A stretch of 26,017 nt of DNA from Limisoma sp963590405. GTDB lineage: Bacteria; Bacteroidota; Bacteroidia; Bacteroidales; Muribaculaceae. The DNA is taken from contig CAVAPE010000030.1 in NCBI GenBank assembly GCA_963590405.1, positions 1-26,017 of the forward strand. The letters are read 5' to 3'. A program made the translations under genes and the position numbers. The notes under the pieces were generated by a model that was not told the DNA's origin, searched no databases, and saw nothing but the letters and a program-made list of their open reading frames with translations. This document shows, in pieces, positions 1 to 6,964 of this stretch; position 1 is the first letter of the stretch, and the number at the start of each line of letters is the position of its first letter.

Positions 1-131
1 CTCTTGCCCTTCAGGTCGTGATTCATGAGATAATGAAATATCCAAACCTCGAAGTCGTTCTTGTTCATTGAGCCGAAGCCTCTCTCCAAATATTGAGAGA
101 GGAATGTCTTGAATTCTGTATTCTCTTCCAT
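1..131 (-). CDS. Unrecognised protein, N-terminal part only
   Basis: An open frame reads leftward from an ATG at 129-131 and leaves the window at base 1, so only about 43 residues are visible. They begin MEENTEFKTFLSQYLERGFG and continue through a stretch with N-K-N-D-F-E-V-W-I-F-H. The segment is mostly helical in character, with no signal peptide and no membrane segment. I do not recognise the family. A Bacteroidota-type -7 element (TATTTTTG on the minus strand, 234-241) lies about 100 bases upstream and could drive it. The gene diverges from the glycosyltransferase operon. The reading frame is supported by its protein-like composition and its start after an AT-rich region, but the truncation prevents any functional call. 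Confidence 0.6.
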   Translation of the reverse strand, partial: MEENTEFKTFLSQYLERGFGSMNKNDFEVWIFHYLMNHDLKGK

Positions 132-514
132 ATTGTTCTATTAATCAGTAGACTCACTATATTAAGTATGCAGAATACCGACACAACCCTACGTTCTTTT
201 AATCATAAGAAGTGCCAATGGTATCTTCAGGTGCAAAAATATATAAATTGGGCGTGCAATTTACCCCCCTGTTAAATATTGTTAAGGTGGCGAATTTTAA
301 GGTTTTAGCAGCGCTACCCACATCTTCAGTGCATCGATTGGCGTTGGTGGCACCCACTACGGGGTGCAAATATTACAGTCATTTTACCTATATTTCCATC
401 ACTTAGTCCATACAATGGCTTTTGCAATTAGCAATATATTTCAATTCGTGATGACTCTTTAAATTTTATTCAAACAACGAGTAATCCAATTATTTTGTTA
501 CTTTTGCGGATAAA
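132..514. other. 383-base intergenic region with stem-loops, no convincing gene
   Basis: This is the divergent spacer between the partial minus-strand gene and the glycosyltransferase operon. It holds a -7-like element for the minus strand (234-241) and one for the plus strand (499-506). Its middle part (about 280-380) is more G+C-rich than its flanks and contains short inverted repeats: TAGC/GCTA around 306-316, GGTG/CACC around 346-354, and a GCACCC (350-355)/GGGTGC (362-367) hairpin with a 6-base loop. None is followed by a T-run on either strand, so they are not classical terminators. The short open frames here have poor protein character. A small RNA is possible but not demonstrated. Confidence 0.5.
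499..506 (+). promoter_or_regulatory. -7 promoter element of the GT2-nadE-kdsB operon
   Basis: TACTTTTG matches the Bacteroidota -7 consensus TAnnTTTG. No TTTG is visible at the usual 19-21 base spacing upstream, so the -33 part is weak or absent. Transcription would begin only a few bases before the ATG at 515, giving a nearly leaderless mRNA. Confidence 0.5.
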
Positions 515-1492
515 ATGATTATTATGGCATCTCCGGTATTAGGTATAGTTGTGCCTTGCTACAATGAGCAAGAAATGCTCGACTTCACTGTCGGGCAACT
601 TACGGCTGTGATTGACGGACTAATCAGCAAAGAAAAGATTTCGCCCGCCAGCCGCATCGTTCTTGTGGACGACGGCAGCAGGGACAACACTTGGGACATC
701 ATATCACACCACGCTACGAAGAACGAGCAAATCTGTGGGGTGAAACTGGCGGGCAACGTGGGACACCAAAATGCCTTGATAGCCGGGCTATCCACCGCTG
801 CACAGTTTTGCGACGCAACGATTTCAATTGATGCCGACCTGCAGGACGATGTGAACGTAATCGAACTGATGGTTGACAAATACATCGATGGAGCGGACAT
901 CGTTTACGGAGTGCGCGATTCACGCGAGACGGACACCTTCTTTAAGAAGAACTCCGCATTGATGTTCTACAAACTCATGAACTCGCTCGGTGCAAAGACT
1001 GTCTACAACCATGCCGACTATCGCCTTATGAGCCGCCGTGCGGTAGAAAAACTGCTGGAGTTTCCCGAGCGCAACCTGTTTATCCGCGGCATCGTGCCTC
1101 TAATTGGCTTCAAGACCGACACAGTGACCTACGACCGCAAGGCGCGTATGGCTGGGGAATCGAAGTATCCACTGAAGAAGATGCTCAGTTTTGCCGTCAA
1201 CGGCATCACCTCATTCTCCATCCGTCCAATCCGACTAATCTTCACCGTCGGCATCATAATGCTGGTCATTACCATTGCCGTATCGCTCTACACCCTGATT
1301 GCCCACTTTGCTGGCAGCACGATAAAGGGCTGGACCTCGCTGATGCTATCGCTCTGGTTCATCGGGTCATTAGTGCTGATTTCTCTGGGCATTATCGGCG
1401 AATATATCGGAAAAATCTATGTGGAGGTGAAAAACCGTCCGCGCTTCTTTATTGAGAAAAGCATCATAAACAAGAAAGAAAACATCTGTTAG
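515..1492 (+). CDS. Glycosyltransferase family 2, DPM1/GtrB-like, membrane-anchored
   Basis: A 325-residue GT-A fold glycosyltransferase of the type that moves a sugar from a nucleotide sugar to a polyprenyl phosphate at the inner face of the cytoplasmic membrane. The N-terminus has the GT2 opening (VVPCYNEQE, residues 12-20), VDDGS at 51-55 for nucleotide binding and a DADLQD acidic motif at 106-111 (metal/UDP-sugar site). Two hydrophobic C-terminal segments at about 240-265 and 272-294 form the hairpin anchor typical of GtrB/ArnC-like members. An alternative ATG lies three codons downstream at 524. It is the first gene of an operon: nadE begins one base after its stop. Sugar and acceptor cannot be read from the sequence; kdsB two genes downstream makes an envelope-glycan role plausible but is only context. 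Confidence 0.9.
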   Translation: MIIMASPVLGIVVPCYNEQEMLDFTVGQLTAVIDGLISKEKISPASRIVLVDDGSRDNTWDIISHHATKNEQICGVKLAGNVGHQNALIAGLSTAAQFCDATISIDADLQDDVNVIELMVDKYIDGADIVYGVRDSRETDTFFKKNSALMFYKLMNSLGAKTVYNHADYRLMSRRAVEKLLEFPERNLFIRGIVPLIGFKTDTVTYDRKARMAGESKYPLKKMLSFAVNGITSFSIRPIRLIFTVGIIMLVITIAVSLYTLIAHFAGSTIKGWTSLMLSLWFIGSLVLISLGIIGEYIGKIYVEVKNRPRFFIEKSIINKKENIC

Positions 1493-1493
1493 A

Positions 1494-3413
1494 ATGAAAT
1501 ACGGATATGTTAGAGTGGCGGCAGCCGTACCAAAGGTAAAAGTTGCCGACTGCACCTATAACGTTGAACAAATCATCAAACTCTCGACACTCGCTGACCA
1601 AAAGCACGTCGAGATAATAATCTTCCCCGAACTGAGCATCACCGGCTACACCTGCGGAGACCTTTTCGGGCAATCCCTCCTGCTTGACAATGCCGAAAAA
1701 GCGTTGCAGCGACTTCTCGATGAGACAGAAAAACTTTCAGTAATCTCAATCGTCGGTATGCCAGTGCGCCACAAGGGGCAACTCGTCAACGCCGCCGTAG
1801 CGATTCAGCAAGGAGAGATTCTGGGCGTTGTGCCAAAGACATACCTTCCAAACTACAAGGAATTTTACGAAAAACGCTGGTTCGCCTCGTCGCTCCAAAT
1901 CCCGGAAGACGTGGCAGAAATTTGCGGACAAATAGTGCCTATGTGCGCGAATTTGCTGTTCGACACTGGACGGACGACATTCAGCATCGAAATATGCGAA
2001 GACCTTTGGGCGCCCATTCCGCCAAGTTCATATTCAGCCATTGCTGGAGCAGAAATCATATTCAACATGTCCGCCGACAACTCATGCGTCGGCAAGCACG
2101 TCTATCTGGAGAGCCTAATCCAGCAGCAAGCAGCGCGGTGCATAGCAGGCTATGTGTTTGCGTCGTGCGGCTTTGGCGAGTCGACAACCGATGTGGTCTT
2201 TGCCGGAGATGCCACGATATGCGAAGCCGGAAACACCATTGCCCAAAGCCAGCGATTTTCGATGGAAGAGCAGTTGGTAATTGGCGAAATCGACATTGAG
2301 AGCATCCGCAACGACCGCCGCACCAACACCACATTTGCCGAAAGCAGAGGCGCACACGAAGTGCGGACCATTACCGTGCGTGCGCACCACATACCCGAAT
2401 CAGAACTTGAATTGTCGCGCAAAGTTGACCCAATGCCTTTTGTACCTAAAGGTCCGGAACTCGACCTCCGCTGCGAAGAAATATTCTCAATCCAAACCAC
2501 AGGACTGGCGCAACGCTTCGTGCATACGCACGCCAAGACGGCAGTAATCGGCATTTCTGGCGGTCTGGACTCCACCCTCGCGCTATTGGTGGCAGTGCGC
2601 ACATTCGACAAAATCGGCAAAAGCCGCAAAGATATTATCGGAGTGACGATGCCCGGCTTCGGTACCACCGACCGCACCTACACCAACGCCATCACGCTGA
2701 TGCAATCATTAGGCATAACCATCCGCGAAATCTCGATTAAGGATGCCTGCATCCAGCATTTCAAAGACATAAACCACGACGCCAGCATCCACGACGTGAC
2801 CTACGAGAACTCGCAAGCGCGCGAGCGCACACAGTTGCTGATGGACATTGCCAACCAAACTGGGGGCATGGTTATCGGCACTGGCGACCTGTCGGAACTG
2901 GCATTGGGCTGGGCTACCTACAACGGCGACCATATGTCGATGTACGGAGTCAACACGAGTGTGCCAAAAACACTCGTCAAGCACCTCGTTTCGTGGGTGG
3001 CTAACCGACTTGACGATGCCACGTCAAAAGCCACGCTACTCGACATCATCGACACCCCTATCAGCCCCGAACTCATCCCAGCCGACGAAAACGGACAAAT
3101 CAAGCAGAAAACCGAGGACCTTGTAGGCCCTTACGAACTTCACGACTTCTTCCTCTACAATCTGCTTCGTCACGGATTCTCGCCAAAGAAGATTTACGCG
3201 CTTGCGAAAATCGCTTTCGCACAGAAATTTGACGACGAGACAATAAAGAAATGGCTCACCACCTTCTGCCGCCGCTTCTTCAACCAGCAGTTCAAGCGGT
3301 CGTGTCTGCCCGACGGACCAAAAGTGGGCTTGTCGCTCTCACCACGAGGCGACTGGCGAATGCCGAGCGACGCCTCGTCGAGCATGTGGATAGAAGAATG
3401 CAACAACCTTTAG
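1494..3413 (+). CDS. nadE: Glutamine-dependent NAD+ synthetase
   Basis: A 639-residue two-domain enzyme that converts deamido-NAD+ to NAD+ with ATP, using ammonia released from glutamine. The N-terminal nitrilase-type glutaminase domain (about 1-300) shows the full Glu-Lys-Cys triad: E46 in FPELSITGY, K115 in VPKTYLP and C168 in IEICEDLW. The C-terminal synthetase domain has the PP-loop SGGLDS at 355-360 and the downstream IGTGDLSELALGW region typical of NadE. Length is normal for the long, glutamine-using form, so it should not depend on a separate ammonia supply. The gene starts one base after the glycosyltransferase stop and is followed 11 bases later by kdsB, so it is almost certainly co-transcribed with both. 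The pathways are unrelated and the pairing probably reflects housekeeping operon structure. Confidence 0.96.
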   Translation: MKYGYVRVAAAVPKVKVADCTYNVEQIIKLSTLADQKHVEIIIFPELSITGYTCGDLFGQSLLLDNAEKALQRLLDETEKLSVISIVGMPVRHKGQLVNAAVAIQQGEILGVVPKTYLPNYKEFYEKRWFASSLQIPEDVAEICGQIVPMCANLLFDTGRTTFSIEICEDLWAPIPPSSYSAIAGAEIIFNMSADNSCVGKHVYLESLIQQQAARCIAGYVFASCGFGESTTDVVFAGDATICEAGNTIAQSQRFSMEEQLVIGEIDIESIRNDRRTNTTFAESRGAHEVRTITVRAHHIPESELELSRKVDPMPFVPKGPELDLRCEEIFSIQTTGLAQRFVHTHAKTAVIGISGGLDSTLALLVAVRTFDKIGKSRKDIIGVTMPGFGTTDRTYTNAITLMQSLGITIREISIKDACIQHFKDINHDASIHDVTYENSQARERTQLLMDIANQTGGMVIGTGDLSELALGWATYNGDHMSMYGVNTSVPKTLVKHLVSWVANRLDDATSKATLLDIIDTPISPELIPADENGQIKQKTEDLVGPYELHDFFLYNLLRHGFSPKKIYALAKIAFAQKFDDETIKKWLTTFCRRFFNQQFKRSCLPDGPKVGLSLSPRGDWRMPSDASSSMWIEECNNL

Positions 3414-3424
3414 ACCTTTCAATT

Positions 3425-4189
3425 ATGCAAAATAAACTATCATTTATAGGCATCATTCCCGCCCGCTACGGGTCATCTCGTTTTCCCGGAAAGCCGTTGG
3501 CGAAAATCGGCGAATACACAATGATTGAGCGCGTTTGGCGACAAGCCTCCAAGGCTCTCGATGAAGTTGTCGTGGCAACCGACGACCAAAGAATCTTTGA
3601 CGAAGTGCAACGCTTCGGCGGCAAGGCAACAATGACCAGCCAGAACCATAAAAGTGGCACAGATCGTTGCCGCGAGGCGTATGCCAACAGCGGCTCTACT
3701 GCCGATGTGATAATCAACATCCAGGGCGACGAACCTTTTGTGCACGAGCAGCAAATCAACGAAATCAAGCGATGCTTTGACGATGCCACGACACAGATTG
3801 CCACATTGGCGCGCAAATTTGACGCATCGAAAGGATTTGATGCCCTCTCCGACTGGACCAAGCCAAAACTCGTGGTGGACAACAACAGCAACGCCCTCTA
3901 TTTCTCCCGTTCTGTAATCCCCTATCTGCGTGGCGTCGAGCAAGATGCGTGGGCAAAGGAGTTCCCTTACCTTATGCACGTCGGGATGTATGCCTACAAG
4001 GCATCCGTACTTGATGAAATCACCCGACTTCAGCAATCGCCGTTGGAAATTGCTGAATCATTGGAGCAACTCCGTTGGCTGCAGAATGGCTATAAGATTA
4101 AAGTAGGAATGACCGAATACGAAACCATCGGCATCGACACCCCTGCCGACCTTGAGCGCGCCAACAAATTTCTGAAAAATTTTGAATAA
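3425..4189 (+). CDS. kdsB: 3-deoxy-manno-octulosonate cytidylyltransferase (CMP-Kdo synthetase)
   Basis: A 254-residue cytoplasmic enzyme that activates Kdo with CTP to CMP-Kdo for lipopolysaccharide inner-core synthesis. The nucleotide-binding signature IPARYGSSRFPGKPL lies at residues 11-25, and the family motifs NIQGDEPF and HVGMYAYK follow. The C-terminus has the usual ETIGIDTPADLERA ending. The frame is open upstream to 3251 inside nadE, but that extension is only nadE in another frame; ATG 3425 (MQNKLSFIG) gives the family's normal length of about 250 residues. It sits 11 bases after nadE and 4 bases before the M16 gene if that gene uses its ATG. Its presence supports a Gram-negative, Kdo-containing envelope. 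Confidence 0.96.
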   Translation: MQNKLSFIGIIPARYGSSRFPGKPLAKIGEYTMIERVWRQASKALDEVVVATDDQRIFDEVQRFGGKATMTSQNHKSGTDRCREAYANSGSTADVIINIQGDEPFVHEQQINEIKRCFDDATTQIATLARKFDASKGFDALSDWTKPKLVVDNNSNALYFSRSVIPYLRGVEQDAWAKEFPYLMHVGMYAYKASVLDEITRLQQSPLEIAESLEQLRWLQNGYKIKVGMTEYETIGIDTPADLERANKFLKNFE

Positions 4190-4193
4190 GCCG

Positions 4194-5486
4194 ATGCAAC
4201 GCCCCGAAATCAAGCCGATTACCGATTTGCACATTTTCCAGCCGCAATGCATAAAGTTGGGCAATGGCATACCCCTATATGTGTTCAACCTTGGCGATCA
4301 GGAAGCATCGCGCCTTGACATAATTTTTGAAGGCGGACGATGCGACGGCAACAACCAAACAGAAAGCGAATTGGTTTCGGCGACACTTCGGGAAGGGACG
4401 CAAAAGCACAATGCAGCAGAAATTGCCGAAACCCTCGACTTTTACGGATCGTGGTTCGGTGGCGATGCATCGTCGCACAGCATCACACTGTCGCTCTACA
4501 TTCTGAACCGAAATTTCAGCAATGTAGTGCCCCTATTGGCAGAAATAGCAACAGAGCCGAGTTTTCCAGAGCACGAGTTTCAGACATTGAAATCAGCCGC
4601 AAAAACGCGATTGACGACCAATCGTGAAAAGGTGGCATTCCTCTCGATGGAAACATTTGCACAGATGCACTTTGGCGACAAAAACAATCTCGGCAAAAAG
4701 GTTACAGAGAAAGTCATTGACGGCATAACAACCGAATCGCTGAAGCAATTTCATAAAGAGTGGTTTCATCCTGCCAACATGAAGATTCTCCTATCCGGAA
4801 AGGTAGACGACGAAATGATTGGCATCATCAACAAAACATTTGGCTCGATTTCCGACACCACACCGCACCGTGAGAGCCACAACGACCTCCCTACCGTTGA
4901 TTTCAACGCCGTGACGCAGATTGTGAACAAAACTGGCGCTGTGCAATCGTGCATCAGGATGGGCATCCCAGCAGTGCTACGCACCGACCCCGAATACATA
5001 CCGCTGCGCATCCTAACCACTGCGCTGGGCGGATATTTCGGCAGCCGCCTGATGACCAACATCCGCGAAGACAAAGGCTATACCTACGGAATTTCAGCGT
5101 CGCTGCTCGGCTATCGCGACACGTCGATGATGATGATCACAAGCCAGTGCGACACCTCATACACCTGGAAAGTGATTGATGAAATCAAGAAAGAGATTGT
5201 GCGACTGCAAACCGAGCCCATATTGCCAGACGAACTGAACAGAATAAAATCGCACATGCTCAGCGATTTGGCACGCACGCTCGACACACCGTTCTCGATT
5301 GCCGACTACTACGCATCTATGTTCACAAACCATTTCCCGGAAGACTATTTCACCAGACAAGTGGAAATTATCAACAGCATCACGCCTGCCGAACTGCTCG
5401 ACATAGCGCAACGGCACATCTCTGCCGACCGCTTCCTTACGGTCGTTGCTGGCGACGAAGCGTCGCTTAAGAGTGGTATCGCTTAG
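4194..5486 (+). CDS. M16 (insulinase-like) peptidase-fold protein lacking HXXEH
   Basis: A 430-residue protein with the two-lobed M16/pitrilysin fold. The C-terminal lobe is clear: LRILTTALGGYFGSRL, then NIREDKGYTYGISAS, the R/Y element conserved in M16B proteins. Active M16 enzymes carry HXXEH in the first lobe just before a GT motif. Here the equivalent stretch (ESELVSATLREGT) has no histidine and the zinc site is missing. It therefore resembles the non-catalytic partner of heterodimeric M16B proteases, but no catalytic partner gene is adjacent. No signal peptide is visible. The frame could start at TTG 4182, overlapping kdsB, but ATG 4194 just after the kdsB stop is preferred. It is last in the operon, and its 3' end overlaps the convergent nhaC gene by 20 bases. 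Confidence 0.88.
   Translation: MQRPEIKPITDLHIFQPQCIKLGNGIPLYVFNLGDQEASRLDIIFEGGRCDGNNQTESELVSATLREGTQKHNAAEIAETLDFYGSWFGGDASSHSITLSLYILNRNFSNVVPLLAEIATEPSFPEHEFQTLKSAAKTRLTTNREKVAFLSMETFAQMHFGDKNNLGKKVTEKVIDGITTESLKQFHKEWFHPANMKILLSGKVDDEMIGIINKTFGSISDTTPHRESHNDLPTVDFNAVTQIVNKTGAVQSCIRMGIPAVLRTDPEYIPLRILTTALGGYFGSRLMTNIREDKGYTYGISASLLGYRDTSMMMITSQCDTSYTWKVIDEIKKEIVRLQTEPILPDELNRIKSHMLSDLARTLDTPFSIADYYASMFTNHFPEDYFTRQVEIINSITPAELLDIAQRHISADRFLTVVAGDEASLKSGIA
5452..5466. repeat. Perfect inverted repeat at the M16/nhaC convergent ends
   Basis: GCGACG (5452-5457) and CGTCGC (5461-5466) flank a three-base AAG loop. The hairpin lies inside the end of the M16 gene and immediately before the nhaC stop codon complement. 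There is no T-run on either side, so intrinsic termination is doubtful; it might stabilise 3' ends. Confidence 0.45.
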
Positions 5487-6798
5487 GGAACTGGAACACG
5501 ATCGACAAAGCGACGACAAATCCCAAAGCAAAAGGATAATAGAGGTGCGGCAATATTGACACCGTGCTGATACCAGCCAACGATGCCGCCATAAGCACTT
5601 GCGCCCCATAGGGAATCAAGCACTGAGCCACGCAGGAACAAGTGTCGAGAAGGCTTGCCGTCTTCCGCGGGTCGAGTTTGTAGTTTTCCGTTATCTGCCG
5701 AGCCATTCCGCCAACGGTAATAATAGCAATCGTATTGTTGGCAGTACACATATTCACTATAACCACAAGCAGGGAAATCATTGCCTGTGCGCCACGCTTA
5801 CCCTTGATACCCTTCGTCATTCTGTCGAGCAGGAACTTTATGCCACCGTTGTATTGGATAAGCCCAAGCAGTCCCGACGCAAGTAGCGTCACAACAATCA
5901 GATTGCCCATTGAGTCAACACCCTCGCCCATAAAACCGAGCATCGGGATAAAGTCGACATTGGCATAGAACAAACCCACAAGAATTGCCGAAACTATGCC
6001 GATGATGAGCACCAAAAGCACATTCAGCCCGACCATCGACAAGACAATAACCAAAAGATACGGCACAATCCTCTGCCACTCGCAAGCGCCGATGCCCACC
6101 GGAGCACTTACATTCCCACCAATAACGAAATACAAAGCCAGCACCACCAACGCAGTCGGCAAAGTAAGCCAGATGTTGACGTTGAACTTATCCTTCATTG
6201 AGCAACCTTGGGAGCGCGTGGAAGCAATCGTTGTATCGGATATAAACGATAGATTGTCGCCGAAAAACGAGCCACCCACAACGATGGCAACAAACAGCGG
6301 CACATCGCCGCCTACCCCTTGGGCAATGCCCACAGCCACAGGCGTAAGAGCCACAACAGTGCCCACCGAAGTACCGATAGCCATAGAGATAAAACACGCC
6401 GCGATAAACAGACCCGGCATAAGATAGCCTGCTGGCAGAGAATTTATTGTCAGTTTCACCGTAGCGTCAGTTGCCCCCACCTTCTGCGCCAACATAGCAA
6501 ATGCCCCGGCGAGGATAAAAATCCAAATCATATAAATGACATCGCTGTTGGCGGCGCCATTAGAAAAGACCTTGACGCGGTCCTTAAACGAGATTTTACC
6601 AGTCGTGGCGATGCCCCATATTGCTGACATCACAAAAGCAATGGACAGCGGCACTTTGTAAAAATCGCCGATTACAATCGACATGCCCACATACAGTAAC
6701 AAGAACACGATAAGCGGGCTCAGGGCGAGAAGCCCTTTTGCGGCAGACGGCGCGGTTTCAGGAACAACAGTATTATTCAAAATCAATCGTTTTTTCAA
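5467..6798 (-). CDS. nhaC: Na+/H+ antiporter, NhaC family
   Basis: A 443-residue inner-membrane protein with about 11 hydrophobic segments, expected to exchange cytoplasmic Na+ for external H+. The family signature is clear near the middle: VGGSFFGDNLSFISDTTIA, followed by the STRSQGC element. The SMAIGTSVGTVVALTP region upstream is also typical. The start is unusual. The codon before position 6798 is TAA and the first in-frame ATG lies 38 codons inside, within the first membrane segment, so the most likely start is TTG at 6798, giving MKKRLILNN. A -7 element (TAACTTTG on the minus strand, 6808-6815) lies only nine bases upstream. Its 3' end overlaps the convergent M16 gene. Substrate specificity between Na+/H+ and related exchange (for example malate/lactate type) cannot be fixed from sequence. 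Confidence 0.9.
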   Translation of the reverse strand: MKKRLILNNTVVPETAPSAAKGLLALSPLIVFLLLYVGMSIVIGDFYKVPLSIAFVMSAIWGIATTGKISFKDRVKVFSNGAANSDVIYMIWIFILAGAFAMLAQKVGATDATVKLTINSLPAGYLMPGLFIAACFISMAIGTSVGTVVALTPVAVGIAQGVGGDVPLFVAIVVGGSFFGDNLSFISDTTIASTRSQGCSMKDKFNVNIWLTLPTALVVLALYFVIGGNVSAPVGIGACEWQRIVPYLLVIVLSMVGLNVLLVLIIGIVSAILVGLFYANVDFIPMLGFMGEGVDSMGNLIVVTLLASGLLGLIQYNGGIKFLLDRMTKGIKGKRGAQAMISLLVVIVNMCTANNTIAIITVGGMARQITENYKLDPRKTASLLDTCSCVAQCLIPYGAQVLMAASLAGISTVSILPHLYYPFALGFVVALSIVFQFPKRYHS

Positions 6799-6807
6799 TT
6801 ACAAATG

Positions 6808-6815
6808 CAAAGTTA
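6808..6815 (-). promoter_or_regulatory. -7 promoter element of nhaC
   Basis: On the minus strand this reads TAACTTTG, a full match to TAnnTTTG. It ends nine bases before the proposed TTG start, which places the transcript start almost at the start codon. No matching -33 TTTG is seen at normal spacing. Confidence 0.5.
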
Positions 6816-6912
6816 ATCCTTTTTGTTCTGACATTTAGCCCCCACCAAAAATGTATTTATAAAATTTTGTCTTTGAACTTATATTTTTAATTACTTTGTG
6901 ACAGGAAATTCT

Positions 6913-6920
6913 TATCTTTG
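6913..6920 (+). promoter_or_regulatory. -7 promoter element of pfp
   Basis: TATCTTTG matches TAnnTTTG. A TTTG at 6895-6898 lies 14 bases upstream, shorter than the usual 19-21. The expected leader is about 38 bases and very A+T-rich, with an AATATT-TT-AATATT inverted repeat at 6939-6952. The element diverges from the nhaC promoter in the same 166-base spacer. Confidence 0.6.
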
Positions 6921-6964
6921 CACTCAGAAATTACAACAAATATTTTAATATTAGATAATTTATT

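Noticed and set aside
151..161. GACTCACTATA, resembling the core of the T7 RNA polymerase promoter
   Set aside because: The upstream half does not match, there is no phage gene nearby, and an 11-base match in an A+T-rich spacer can occur by chance.
350..367. GCACCC/GGGTGC hairpin as a terminator
   Set aside because: No T-run follows on either strand and no gene ends nearby.
93..406. Two short plus-strand open frames in the first intergenic region
   Set aside because: They overlap each other and the start of the minus-strand gene, use Cys/Leu-rich random-looking residues and lack a promoter of their own.
3251..3424. Upstream extension of the kdsB frame
   Set aside because: It overlaps nadE and adds 58 residues not found in the family; ATG 3425 gives the canonical N-terminus.
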